From Brachybacterium epidermidis (GTDB taxonomy: Bacteria; Actinomycetota; Actinomycetes; Actinomycetales; Dermabacteraceae), in NCBI RefSeq assembly GCF_015209585.1, contig NZ_JADEYR010000004.1, forward strand, positions 124,001 to 188,000: a DNA stretch of 64,000 nt, given 5' to 3'. Under the pieces are notes generated by a model that was not told the DNA's origin, did not search any database, and saw only the letters and a list, made by a program, of their open reading frames with translations. Shown piece after piece: positions 19,486 to 27,567 of the stretch. Numbering within the stretch: the stretch's first letter is position 1; each line of letters begins with the position of its first letter. The translations under genes and the position numbers were made by a program.

Positions 19486-19536
19486 CCCCGCCGGGGATCG
19501 CCGGCACCAAGGAGAGCGCAGGCCGGGTGGTCGGGG

Positions 19537-19580
19537 CCCTTGCAGCTTGGTGATCGGAGCCCTTACAGCTTGGTGATCGG
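19537..19580. repeat. Tandem 21-bp duplication of the pcrA 3' end
   Basis: Two copies (19537-19557 and 19560-19580) match at 20 of 21 bases, 23 bases apart. The right copy contains the pcrA stop codon; the left copy has CAA in its place. It marks the border between the DUF222/HNH gene and pcrA. Confidence 0.8.
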
Positions 19581-22412
19581 GGCGTAGCGCAGCAGCAGGC
19601 GCTTCTTCCCGTGGGGCGCCCTGAACTGCACCTCGACCTGGGTCTTCTCACCCTGGCCGGCAACCTCCGTGACGGTGCCCATGCCGAAGGAGTCGTGCGT
19701 GACGCGGTCCCCCACCGCCAGCTGCGGCATCTTGGATACGTCCGTGGGCTTGCGGCCGGAGCCGAAGCTGGGCCGGGTCACGTCCTTGCGGCCGCCGCCG
19801 GGGCCACCGCTGTATGCAGGACCCCGACCGCCGCCGGAGCCGTAGCTGCCACCAGCGAAGCCGTAGCCGCCCCCGCCGCGGGAACCGTATCCACCGGAGC
19901 CGTACCCTCCGCCGTACCCGGCTGCCCCGGCCAGCGTGGAGCCCGCTCGTGCCACGTCGAGCACCTGCTCCGGCACCTCGTCGAGGAATCGGCTGGCCGG
20001 CATGAACTGGGGCGCTCCCCAGGTGGCACGCATCTGGGCACGGGTGAGGTACAGCTTCTGCCGGGCACGGGTGATGCCCACGTAGGCCAGGCGACGCTCC
20101 TCCTCCAGCTGCTCAGGATCGGACAGGGTGCGCTGATGCGGGAAGGTGCCGTCCTCCATCCCGGTCAGGAACACCACCGGGAACTCCAGGCCCTTGGCGG
20201 TGTGCAGGGTCATCAGGGTGACGAACTGGTCCTCGGCTCCGGGAATCTGGTCGGCATCGGCCACCAGGGACACCTTCTCCAGGAATCGGTCGATGAGCGA
20301 CCCCTCCGGGGCATCCAGGTCATCGGACGCCTCAGCGTTTTCCGGCCCCTCCGCGTCCACCAGCACCGACTCGGCGGAGGCGGCCGCCTCATCGTCCCCA
20401 GGACCGGCGCCGGAGTCGACGGTGGTGCGCTCGTCCCCGTCGGCGTCCTCGATCTCGTCTGTGTCCTCGTCCTCGAACTCGCTGGCCGCGGCATCAGCCG
20501 CCTCCATCTGCGCCTCGAACTCACTGGCCACGCTGATCAGCTCGGCCAGGTTCTCCAACCTCGACTCGTCCTGCGGTTCATCGCTCCCCTGCAGCTCCGC
20601 GTAGTAGCCGGACTTCTGCAGGATCGCCTCGAGCACCTCCGCCGGACCCGTCCCGGTGCGGGCAAGCTCCTGCAGCTCCTCGAGCATGACCACGAAGGAG
20701 CGCACCGCGTTCAGCGAACGGGTGGCGATCCCGGGGGCCTCCTCGGCCCGCCGCAGCGCCTCTCCGAAGCTGATCCGCTCCCGCTCCGCGAGCATCGCGA
20801 TCGCCGCTTCCGCACGGTCCCCGATGCCGCGCTTGGGGACGTTCAGGATGCGGCGCAGGTTGATCTCATCGGCCGGATTGGCCAGGACCTGCAGGTACGC
20901 GATCGCGTCCTTGATCTCGCGGCGCTCATAGAACCGCGTACCGCCCACCACGCGATACGGCAGTCCGATGCGGATCAGCTGGTCCTCCAGCGCACGCGAC
21001 TGCGCATTGGCGCGATAGAAGATCGCGATGTCCCCCGCGGTGCGGCCGTCGTCCACCAGGGCGTCGATCTGGCGGCCGATGTAGCGGGCCTCGGCGGCCT
21101 CGTCATCGGCGACGTACAGGGTGATCTTCTCGCCGGCGCCCTGGTCGGTCCACAGGTTCTTCTTGCGGCGGCCCTGGTTCTCCTCGATCACGGCGTTCGC
21201 GGCGGTGAGGATGGACTGGGTGGAGCGGTAGTTCTGCTCCAGCACGATGGTGCGGGCGGAGGGGAAGTCCTGCTCGAACTCCACGATGTTGCGGATGGTC
21301 GCGCCGCGGAAGGCGTAGATGGACTGGTCCGAGTCGCCCACCACGGTCAGATCGGCCGAGGGGTCCTCGCCCACCAGCTCGCGCACCAGCGCGTACTGGG
21401 CGGGGTTGGTGTCCTGGTACTCATCGACCATCACGTGGCGGAACCGCCGGCGGTACCCCTCACGGATCGCGGGGTTCTCCCGCAGCATGGTGACGGTCAG
21501 CCCGATCAGGTCATCGAAGTCCACGGCATTGGCCTGGCGCAGCCGCTCGGTGTAGTTGGTGTAGATCCGGGCCAGGGTCTTCTCGAAGGGGTTCTTGGCG
21601 GTCTCGGCCTGATCGGCGAAGTCGATCGGGTCCACCAGCTCGTTCTTGAGCGAGGAGATGCGCGAGGCCAGCGCCCTGGGCGCATTCTTCTTGGTGTCCA
21701 GCTCCAGATCCTTGGCGATCGTGGTGATCAGGCGCAGGGAGTCAGCGCTGTCGTAGATCGTGAAGGAGCTCTTCAGGCCGGCCGCTGCGGCGTCGCGGCG
21801 CAGGATGCGCACGCAGGCGCTGTGGAAGGTGGAGACCCACATGCTGCGCGCCACCGGGCCCACCAGCTCGGCCACGCGCTCCTTCATCTCAGCGGCGGCC
21901 TTGTTGGTGAAGGTGATCGCAAGGATCTCCCCGGGCATCGCCTCTCCGGAGGCCAGCAGGTGGGCGATGCGGCGGGTGAGCACCCGCGTCTTGCCGGAGC
22001 CGGCGCCTGCCACGATCAGGAGCGGACTGCCGCGGTGCTCGACGGCCTCGCGCTGCGGCGGGTTCAGCCCCTCGACCAGAGCCGCCAGAGCCGACGGATC
22101 AGCCGCCCACGACCGCGCCGGCGGCGCAGCGGAGTAGGTACGAGCGTGGTCCCTGATCCCCGCCGGCGGCTCGCTCTCCCCCTCGGGTGGAGCGGTGTCC
22201 TCATCGAACGGCGGCTCCTCATCAAACGGGGGTGCCTCATCGAACGGGGGTGCCTCATCGAACGGCGGCTCCTGGTCGAACGGCGGCTCCTCGGGAGCCG
22301 GCGCACCCTCAGGGGGCTCCTGCAGCCGCCGTGAAGGGTCGGCGTCGACCCGCACGCCCTCCAGGCGGCGGAAGGAATCGGGCAGGGAGAGATCGTCGAA
22401 GAGTGAGCTCAT
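19563..22412 (-). CDS. pcrA: UvrD/PcrA-type ATP-dependent DNA helicase
   Basis: A superfamily 1A 3'-5' helicase (949 aa) used in repair and in clearing replication blocks. Walker A is VAGAGSGKTRVL (135-146), followed by FTNKAAAEMKERV, VDEYQDTNPAQY, GDSDQSIYAFRGA, LEQNYRS and TLHTAKGLEFPVVF. The C-terminal tail VGDRVTHDSFGMGTV is the PcrA RNA-polymerase-binding Tudor-like module. Unusual additions: a PPFDE repeat (42-71), an acidic insert of ~80 residues (EDEDTDEIEDADGDE) in the 2B region, and a ~60-residue Gly/Tyr/Ser-rich insert before the tail. TATCCT lies 9 bases before the ATG. Confidence 0.95.
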   Translation of the reverse strand: MSSLFDDLSLPDSFRRLEGVRVDADPSRRLQEPPEGAPAPEEPPFDQEPPFDEAPPFDEAPPFDEEPPFDEDTAPPEGESEPPAGIRDHARTYSAAPPARSWAADPSALAALVEGLNPPQREAVEHRGSPLLIVAGAGSGKTRVLTRRIAHLLASGEAMPGEILAITFTNKAAAEMKERVAELVGPVARSMWVSTFHSACVRILRRDAAAAGLKSSFTIYDSADSLRLITTIAKDLELDTKKNAPRALASRISSLKNELVDPIDFADQAETAKNPFEKTLARIYTNYTERLRQANAVDFDDLIGLTVTMLRENPAIREGYRRRFRHVMVDEYQDTNPAQYALVRELVGEDPSADLTVVGDSDQSIYAFRGATIRNIVEFEQDFPSARTIVLEQNYRSTQSILTAANAVIEENQGRRKKNLWTDQGAGEKITLYVADDEAAEARYIGRQIDALVDDGRTAGDIAIFYRANAQSRALEDQLIRIGLPYRVVGGTRFYERREIKDAIAYLQVLANPADEINLRRILNVPKRGIGDRAEAAIAMLAERERISFGEALRRAEEAPGIATRSLNAVRSFVVMLEELQELARTGTGPAEVLEAILQKSGYYAELQGSDEPQDESRLENLAELISVASEFEAQMEAADAAASEFEDEDTDEIEDADGDERTTVDSGAGPGDDEAAASAESVLVDAEGPENAEASDDLDAPEGSLIDRFLEKVSLVADADQIPGAEDQFVTLMTLHTAKGLEFPVVFLTGMEDGTFPHQRTLSDPEQLEEERRLAYVGITRARQKLYLTRAQMRATWGAPQFMPASRFLDEVPEQVLDVARAGSTLAGAAGYGGGYGSGGYGSRGGGGYGFAGGSYGSGGGRGPAYSGGPGGGRKDVTRPSFGSGRKPTDVSKMPQLAVGDRVTHDSFGMGTVTEVAGQGEKTQVEVQFRAPHGKKRLLLRYAPITKL
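22201..22290. repeat. 18-bp tandem repeat in pcrA coding PPFDE units
   Basis: Five in-frame 18-bp units with one to three differences each, coding EPPFDE/APPFDE hexapeptides near the helicase N-terminus. Confidence 0.75.
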
Positions 22413-22431
22413 GAGGGTTCCAGGATAGGTG

Positions 22432-22465
22432 TCGGGCCCGACAGCGCAGACGCTGCCGGGCCCGA
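22432..22465 (-). terminator. Hairpin downstream of the 111-aa membrane protein gene
   Basis: A 15-bp stem with one mismatch (arms begin TCGGGCCCG and end CGGGCCCGA) and a CAGA loop, between the membrane protein gene and pcrA on the same strand. It could end the upstream transcript before the pcrA promoter. Confidence 0.55.
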
Positions 22466-22530
22466 TGTGGACGAACGGACGACCGGAAGGAGGGACCCGG
22501 CCCTGCTGGGCCGGCCGCCTGCGAGCTCTG

Positions 22531-22866
22531 TCAGATCAGGACGGCCACGAAGACGTTGATGATGATCGCCACCGGGATGCCGAACCACACGGCCGACGGG
22601 GTCTGCGGGCCCTTCTTGTGCGCGATGTAGGCCAGCACGGTGACGATGATCGCCATCAGTGCTTTGATGCCGAGCTTCATATGGTTCGGATCACCGGTGA
22701 CCGAGGCGATCACAGCGATGATCAGACCGAACACGAGGGCACCGGCAGCGGAGTGGGCCATGCCGGGGCTGGGCTGACGGGTACGGGCAGCAGCCACCCA
22801 AGTGCCCAGGGCCACAGCCCAGCAGAGCAGGTGCGCGATGACGAGGAGCGAATATACGAACGACAT
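22531..22866 (-). CDS. Small four-helix membrane protein, unknown function
   Basis: The 111-residue protein is almost wholly four hydrophobic segments (starting MSFVYSLLVIAHLLCWAVAL, and ending IPVAIIINVFVAVLI) with short loops. It has no recognised catalytic residues. The start is leaderless-type: TAGGAT, 6 bases, ATG. It is divergent from the LPG-synthase-like gene (62 bases between starts). Confidence 0.75.
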   Translation of the reverse strand: MSFVYSLLVIAHLLCWAVALGTWVAAARTRQPSPGMAHSAAGALVFGLIIAVIASVTGDPNHMKLGIKALMAIIVTVLAYIAHKKGPQTPSAVWFGIPVAIIINVFVAVLI

Positions 22867-22872
22867 GTCGGC

Positions 22873-22878
22873 ATCCTA
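22873..22878 (-). promoter_or_regulatory. -10 box of leaderless membrane protein gene
   Basis: TAGGAT followed by 6 bases (GCCGAC) and the ATG at 22866. Confidence 0.5.
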
Positions 22879-22927
22879 CGTTCCGCCCCCTGGGAACAGT
22901 CTCCTTCCCGCGTGCGAGAATCGCCGC

Positions 22928-23962
22928 ATGCCCGACCCTGGCGATCGCGACGCCGACCACCGCCCGTCCCCGGCGCCGGCTTCCTCGGTGCATCCCGTCG
23001 TCGAGCCGTCATCTGCACCGCCGTGGCAGGCCATCGCCCCGGGCCTCACCGTGGACCGTCCCCCGGAGCTCAGCGGGAAGCGGATCACGCTGGCAGTGCT
23101 GTCCCTGCTGCTGGTCGCCGCCCTGCTGTGGTGGGGCCTGCCGTGGGCGGCCGGCGCCTCCTGGCCCCAGATCCTCGACTCCCTGGCGGGCCTGCCGGCA
23201 TGGGCCGTCCCGACGATGCTGCTGCTTGGCCTCGGTGCTCTCGCGCTCGAAGCATGGACGGTGCGCACCGCCGTGCCCGGCTCCTCGTACCGGACCGTCC
23301 TGCAGGGGCACGCCGCCGCCAGCGCGATGGCCCTGGCCATTCCAGGCGGAGGAATGCTCGGCATGGGGCTGCTGGGCTGGATCCTGCGCCGCACGGGGCT
23401 GGCACTGTCGGTGGTGATCACCGGGATCGTCGCCGCATCCCTGGTGGAGATGCTGGTGACCACGGTGCTGGTACCACTGCTGGGCGGGATCGCCTACGTC
23501 GCAGCAGGCATGGTCACCGATGCTCGGATCGATCTGCCCGGTGCCGCGCTGTGGGCGGCGCTGGCCGCGGTGGTCGGTGCCGTGGTCGCCCTGGTCCTCG
23601 CCGCCGCGCTGCTGCGGGAGCGGCCGGTCGCGCTGGTGGGGCCGACGGCCCTGGCGCGCGTGCTGCAGTGGCTCGCCCTGGTACTGGCGATCGAGGCGGT
23701 GGGCGGATCCGTGCACCTGCTGCTGACGGTCGCGATCTTCGCGCTCGGCCGGGTGCTGTCCCTGGTGCCCCTCACCCCCGGTGGCGCAGGGATCACCGAG
23801 ACCGTGGGGGCCGCAGCCCTGGTGGGCCTGGGACTGGGAGCGGCGGCGTCGGCCTCGGCGATGCTGCTGCTGGCCATCACCACGCTGGTGGTGCCACTGG
23901 TCGCCGGCGGGATCGCCGCGGCGACGGCGGTCAGTCGGACTGGTCCTCGTAGTCCGGCGTGA
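22928..23962 (+). CDS. YbhN/LPG-synthase transmembrane family protein
   Basis: A 344-residue membrane protein with about eight helices, resembling the transmembrane (flippase-like) half of lysyl-phosphatidylglycerol synthases: PGGGMLGMGLLGWILRRTG in the middle and LVPLTPGGAGITETVGAAA near the end. The aminoacyltransferase half is absent, so it may move lipids or have an unknown role in the envelope. ATG at 22928 is chosen with GAGAAT 6 bases before it. Its end overlaps the convergent next gene by 32 bases. Confidence 0.8.
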   Translation: MPDPGDRDADHRPSPAPASSVHPVVEPSSAPPWQAIAPGLTVDRPPELSGKRITLAVLSLLLVAALLWWGLPWAAGASWPQILDSLAGLPAWAVPTMLLLGLGALALEAWTVRTAVPGSSYRTVLQGHAAASAMALAIPGGGMLGMGLLGWILRRTGLALSVVITGIVAASLVEMLVTTVLVPLLGGIAYVAAGMVTDARIDLPGAALWAALAAVVGAVVALVLAAALLRERPVALVGPTALARVLQWLALVLAIEAVGGSVHLLLTVAIFALGRVLSLVPLTPGGAGITETVGAAALVGLGLGAAASASAMLLLAITTLVVPLVAGGIAAATAVSRTGPRSPA

Positions 23963-24428
23963 CCGCCCCGACCGCGTGCGAGGGATGGGGAAGGAACCCC
24001 TCCTCGGCCTGCGGGGACAGTGGGAAGCCGCCGATGCTCGCGCCATGCTGGGTGCCCGCGAAGTGCTGGGCTCCCACGAAGCGCGCCACCTCGTCCACGT
24101 GATGGCGGGCATCGTCCCCCCGGCCCAGGAACCCGGCTCCCGCGTACCCGCCCATACGACGCCCGCTGGAGCGCTCCAGGACCGTGGCCTGCTCGTCGAG
24201 CCGACGTGCGCTGGCCCGCAGCCCGGTGGCGATCCGTCCCAGCTCCGCGTACTGCTCGCTGCTCCACCGCTCGCGGAGGTCCTCGCCGATACGTCGGATG
24301 CGGGGGTCCGATGAGCGTGTGACCTCGAGGACCGCGTTGGAGACGCGCAAGCGCAGCAGAGTGAAGCGGTCAGCTGCCCGCCGCAGGGCGTCCGCATGGT
24401 CGCGCAGCGCACGGGGGCCCGAGGTCAT
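23931..24428 (-). CDS. Helical soluble protein, unknown function
   Basis: The 165-residue protein is mainly alpha-helical and charged in its first ~95 residues (LRDHADALRRAADRF, VLEVTRSSDPRI, LRASARRLDEQATVLE), a pattern like small WXG100-type four-helix proteins but without a WXG. The rest is Gly/His-rich. AGGAGC precedes the ATG, and the stop of the upstream hydrolase overlaps its start by 4 bases, so it is translationally coupled as the third gene of bldC-hydrolase-this gene. Confidence 0.65.
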   Translation of the reverse strand: MTSGPRALRDHADALRRAADRFTLLRLRVSNAVLEVTRSSDPRIRRIGEDLRERWSSEQYAELGRIATGLRASARRLDEQATVLERSSGRRMGGYAGAGFLGRGDDARHHVDEVARFVGAQHFAGTQHGASIGGFPLSPQAEEGFLPHPSHAVGAVTPDYEDQSD

Positions 24429-25435
24429 CCTGCTCCTTCCGAAGAGCTGCTGACGGGAGGGATGCGCTCGGTCTTGGACCCGCGCCCGCTCATGGTATGC
24501 CGACCGGTCAGGACCACGTCCAACCAGTCGTCGAGCACCTCGATGGCGCGGTGGCGGGCGTCGGCGTCGGAGAGGAACACGTCGTGACGCGCACCCTCGA
24601 TGGCCTCGATCCGCACGTCGGGCCCCAGCTGCGCAGCGGCCTCCGCCATCACCTTCACATCGAGCACCGAATCGGCCCGACGCATGGCCTCGGTGAACTC
24701 CATGCCGAAGACGGACCGCGCCGAGTGCATCACGAGCACGGGGATGGCGAGAGGGCCCGCCGATTCGAGCCGGCTCTGTCCGTCGATCACGGCCGCGAAG
24801 GTGTCGGCGGGGAAGGGATGCCCGCCCGGGGGCTTCAGGGCGAGGGCGTAGGCGTACAGACCGCCGTAGTCGCGGGGCACCGACCGCGCATAGTGCTCGA
24901 CCCCCTGGGGCAGCAGGGGGCGGGGGTTGAGGCGGCCGGCCAGGCGGCTCACCGGCCTGCTCAGCAGACGCCGCACGGCCGCCCCCAGGTGCATCTCCAG
25001 CCACGGGGAGTTCAGCGCGAGGGCGCGGATCGTGCCGGGGTGCCGCACCGCCCACAGCGCTGCGGTGAGCCCGCCGGTGGAGTGGGCGAGCATGATCGGG
25101 GGGCGGTCCCTGCCGATGATGCGCAGCGCCGCGTCTATCTCCTCGTCGTACCGGTTGAGGTGGTCGATCTCGGTCGGGGTCTGCCCCGGCAGGAGGCTGC
25201 GGCCGTGCTTGCGCAGATCCAGCGCCCACACGTCCAGACCACGGGCTGCCAGGTGCTCCAGCAGCTCACGGTCCAGCACGTAGTCGGACCAGCCGTGCCC
25301 TACCAGGATCGGGACGGAGTCCGGTCGTTCGGGAAGACGATGCACCAGGGTGGCGACGAGGGGCCCCTCGGCGTCGGCACCGAGGTCGATCCGCTGCATC
25401 GCGTACCCGTCCCCGAAGACCGGATCAATGGTCAT
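24425..25435 (-). CDS. Alpha/beta hydrolase (serine hydrolase, lysophospholipase-like)
   Basis: The 336-residue protein has the alpha/beta-hydrolase order: oxyanion region ILVGHGWSDY, RKHGRS, nucleophile elbow LAHSTGGLTAAL (Ser), a lid-like segment, then IPVLVMHSARSVFG and GARHDVFLSD supplying the acid and the catalytic His. It resembles monoacylglycerol lipase/lysophospholipase proteins; the substrate is unknown. The start ATG at 25435 overlaps the bldC stop by 4 bases, so the two are coupled; its own end is coupled to the next gene. Confidence 0.85.
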   Translation of the reverse strand: MTIDPVFGDGYAMQRIDLGADAEGPLVATLVHRLPERPDSVPILVGHGWSDYVLDRELLEHLAARGLDVWALDLRKHGRSLLPGQTPTEIDHLNRYDEEIDAALRIIGRDRPPIMLAHSTGGLTAALWAVRHPGTIRALALNSPWLEMHLGAAVRRLLSRPVSRLAGRLNPRPLLPQGVEHYARSVPRDYGGLYAYALALKPPGGHPFPADTFAAVIDGQSRLESAGPLAIPVLVMHSARSVFGMEFTEAMRRADSVLDVKVMAEAAAQLGPDVRIEAIEGARHDVFLSDADARHRAIEVLDDWLDVVLTGRHTMSGRGSKTERIPPVSSSSEGAG

Positions 25436-25647
25436 TCGGTGTCGGCGCTCTCCTGCAGCAGCCGCATGACCTCGTCCCGGGGGTAGCGGCGATGCCCGCC
25501 GAGGGTGCGCCGGTAGGTGAGCTTCCCTGCCTGGGCCCACCGCGTTACCGTCTTGGGGTCGACGTGGAAGAGCTTGGCCACCTCGGCGGGAGTCAGGAGC
25601 TCCGTGCCTCCGTGTCCGGGTGTCTGAGGCTCCTCGGTGCTGAACAT
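25432..25647 (-). CDS. bldC: BldC-type small MerR-like DNA-binding regulator
   Basis: A 71-residue protein with a single winged-helix DNA-binding domain: LLTPAEVAKLFHVDPKTVTR then WAQAGKLTYRRTLGGHRRY, almost identical in pattern to Streptomyces BldC, which binds direct repeats head-to-tail and controls developmental genes. In non-sporulating actinobacteria its targets are unclear. It heads a coupled operon with an alpha/beta hydrolase. TAGGCT ~70 bases upstream is a likely -10. Confidence 0.93.
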   Translation of the reverse strand: MFSTEEPQTPGHGGTELLTPAEVAKLFHVDPKTVTRWAQAGKLTYRRTLGGHRRYPRDEVMRLLQESADTE

Positions 25648-26057
25648 CGAGCTTGCGACCTTTCGCTTGTATCCGGGGGAAGGCTGGCCGGCCCACGGGC
25701 CGTTCCACAGGGGGAGAGCCTACCGCGCATAAGTTTACGCTTGAGCGCACATTGCGACCCCCGCACCGCCCGCCGACCGGCGTTCTTGTCCGTAGTGAGA
25801 TAACCCGGCGCCCTGACCAGCGCGAACACAGACGCATGAGGGACGGGTGTCGGTGAACTCCTAGGCTCTTACCGGTTGGACCGAACTTCGCGTCGCCATC
25901 CCCGCCCGGCCTGTCGCGACCCTGTCGCGCCAGAACGTCAGCAACGTCTCCTATACCGCGTTGGCCGGAGGCGGAGCGTTGCATGTACGCTTGGGTTCCG
26001 AATCAATGCCATCTTCCGGGCCGACATGCCCGCTCCGACGCACAGGGGGTCAGATCC
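25648..26057. other. Intergenic region between bldC and DUF3073 gene
   Basis: About 410 bases without a gene. It holds the likely bldC promoter (TAGGCT on the minus strand at 25717-25722), a short palindrome AAGCGTAAACTT-like at ~25731, and upstream signals for the DUF3073 gene (TACGCT near 25989). I see no tRNA or convincing structured RNA. Confidence 0.5.
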
Positions 26058-26267
26058 ATGGGTCGTGGCCGACAGAAAGCCAAGCAGACCAAGGTGGCAC
26101 GGGACCTCAAGTACTACAGTCCGCCCACGGACCTCTCGGCGCTTCAGCGGGAGCTGCAGGCACAGAGGAACGCTTCGTCCGAGGACTCCGGCTCCGCACG
26201 CGATCCGTGGTCGGACGAGAGCGACGACTGGGCCAACGAGGATGCTCCGTCGGCGCGCCGCCGCTGA
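26058..26267 (+). CDS. DUF3073 small basic protein
   Basis: A 69-residue protein beginning MGRGRQKAKQTKVARDLKYY and continuing SPPTDLSALQRELQ, the conserved core of the actinobacterial DUF3073 family, with an acidic/Ser tail. The family is often found beside purM, as here, and its function is unknown. ATG at 26058 is the family start; the open frame further upstream is not conserved. Confidence 0.9.
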   Translation: MGRGRQKAKQTKVARDLKYYSPPTDLSALQRELQAQRNASSEDSGSARDPWSDESDDWANEDAPSARRR

Positions 26268-26304
26268 CGCACCGCTGCGGCACTCGCCGGCACCGTGACC
26301 ACGC

Positions 26305-26335
26305 ACGAGGGATGACCAGCCCGGTCATCCCTCGT
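26305..26335. terminator. Bidirectional terminator between DUF3073 gene and purM
   Basis: A perfect 13-bp stem (ACGAGGGATGACC with GGTCATCCCTCGT) and a 5-base loop lie between two convergent genes. Confidence 0.75.
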
Positions 26336-26418
26336 CGCATGTCCCGGCAGGGGCGCCTGCGGTTCCGGGTGCCGCCCGCGGGCTCCGGCCGTTGCCTGCG
26401 GGAACGGCATAGCCCGGC

Positions 26419-27567
26419 TCACGCCTTCGTGCCGGTCCCCCACCCGGGGTGCTGACCGGTCAGCAGCACGCCGCCGCCCTCCACGCCCTTGGCGCCGGAG
26501 ACCAGCCGCTCCAGCGGTCCCGTCGGCTCCGGCAGTGATCCTTCGTCCATGACCTCGCCGATCACCTGGGCGGGCAGGCCTCGCTCGACCAGCACGTCGA
26601 TGGCGGCATGCGCGCTCTCCTGGGCCACCACCGCGATCATCCCGATGCCCATGTTGAGCGTGCCCTCGAGGTCGAGCTGGGGCACCCCGCCCCAGGCGGT
26701 GATGCGCCCGAACACGGGCGCAGGCTCCCAGGCGGAGCGATCCACATGGGCAGCCGTGCCCGCGGGGAGCACGCGCGCCAGGTTCGCCGCCAGTCCCCCG
26801 CCGGTGATGTGGCTGAGGGCGTGCACACCGGAGCTGGTGCGCGGGTCATGGACCATCGCCAGCACGTCGGCGGCGTAGATCCGGGTGGGCTCCAGCAGCT
26901 CCTCCCCCAGGGTGCGACCGAAGTCGTCGACGTCCTGCCCCAGGTCCAGATCCTGCGCCGCCAGGACGGCCCGCACCAGGGAGTAGCCGTTGGAGTGCAG
27001 ACCGGAGGACTCCATGCCGATCAGCACGTCGCCGGCGCGCACCCGCTCCGGACCGAGCATGTCCTCCGCCTCGACGACGCCGACCGCCGCTCCGGCGACG
27101 TCGTAGTCCTCGGGGGCCATCAGGCCCGGGTGCTCGGCGGTCTCCCCGCCCACCAGGGCGCACTCGGCCTGGCGGCAGCCCTCCGCGATGCCGCGGACGA
27201 TGTCGGCGATCCGCTCGGGCACCACTTTGCCGCACGCGATGTAGTCGGTCATCGCCAGCGGCGTGGCCCCGACCACGACGATGTCGTCCACGACCATGCC
27301 CACCAGGTCCCGTCCGATGGTGTCGTGCACGTCCATCTGACGGGCGATCGCGATCTTGGTGCCCACACCGTCGGTGGAGGAGGCCAGCAGCGGGCGCTCG
27401 TAGTCCTTGACGGCACTGATGTCCAGCAGACCGGCGAAGGCGCCGATCCCGCCCAGCACCTCGGGGCCGTGCGTGGCGGCCACCGCCTCCTTCATCAGGG
27501 CGACGGCGCGGTCGCCCGCAGCGGTGTCCACGCCGGCGGAGGCGTAGGTGATCGGCTGGTCGTTCAT
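26419..27567 (-). CDS. purM: Phosphoribosylformylglycinamidine cyclo-ligase
   Basis: The enzyme (382 aa) closes the imidazole ring to form AIR in purine synthesis using ATP. Visible family blocks: TYASAGVDTAAGDRAV, STDGVGTK, DDIVVVGATPLAMTDYIA, GGETAEHPGLM, SSGLHSNGYSLVR, HITGGGLAANLARVLP and GGVPQLD. ATG at 27567 overlaps the purF stop by 4 bases, so purF-purM is a coupled operon. A ~25-residue C-terminal extension (ending GWGTGTKA) is typical of actinobacteria. Confidence 0.95.
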   Translation of the reverse strand: MNDQPITYASAGVDTAAGDRAVALMKEAVAATHGPEVLGGIGAFAGLLDISAVKDYERPLLASSTDGVGTKIAIARQMDVHDTIGRDLVGMVVDDIVVVGATPLAMTDYIACGKVVPERIADIVRGIAEGCRQAECALVGGETAEHPGLMAPEDYDVAGAAVGVVEAEDMLGPERVRAGDVLIGMESSGLHSNGYSLVRAVLAAQDLDLGQDVDDFGRTLGEELLEPTRIYAADVLAMVHDPRTSSGVHALSHITGGGLAANLARVLPAGTAAHVDRSAWEPAPVFGRITAWGGVPQLDLEGTLNMGIGMIAVVAQESAHAAIDVLVERGLPAQVIGEVMDEGSLPEPTGPLERLVSGAKGVEGGGVLLTGQHPGWGTGTKA

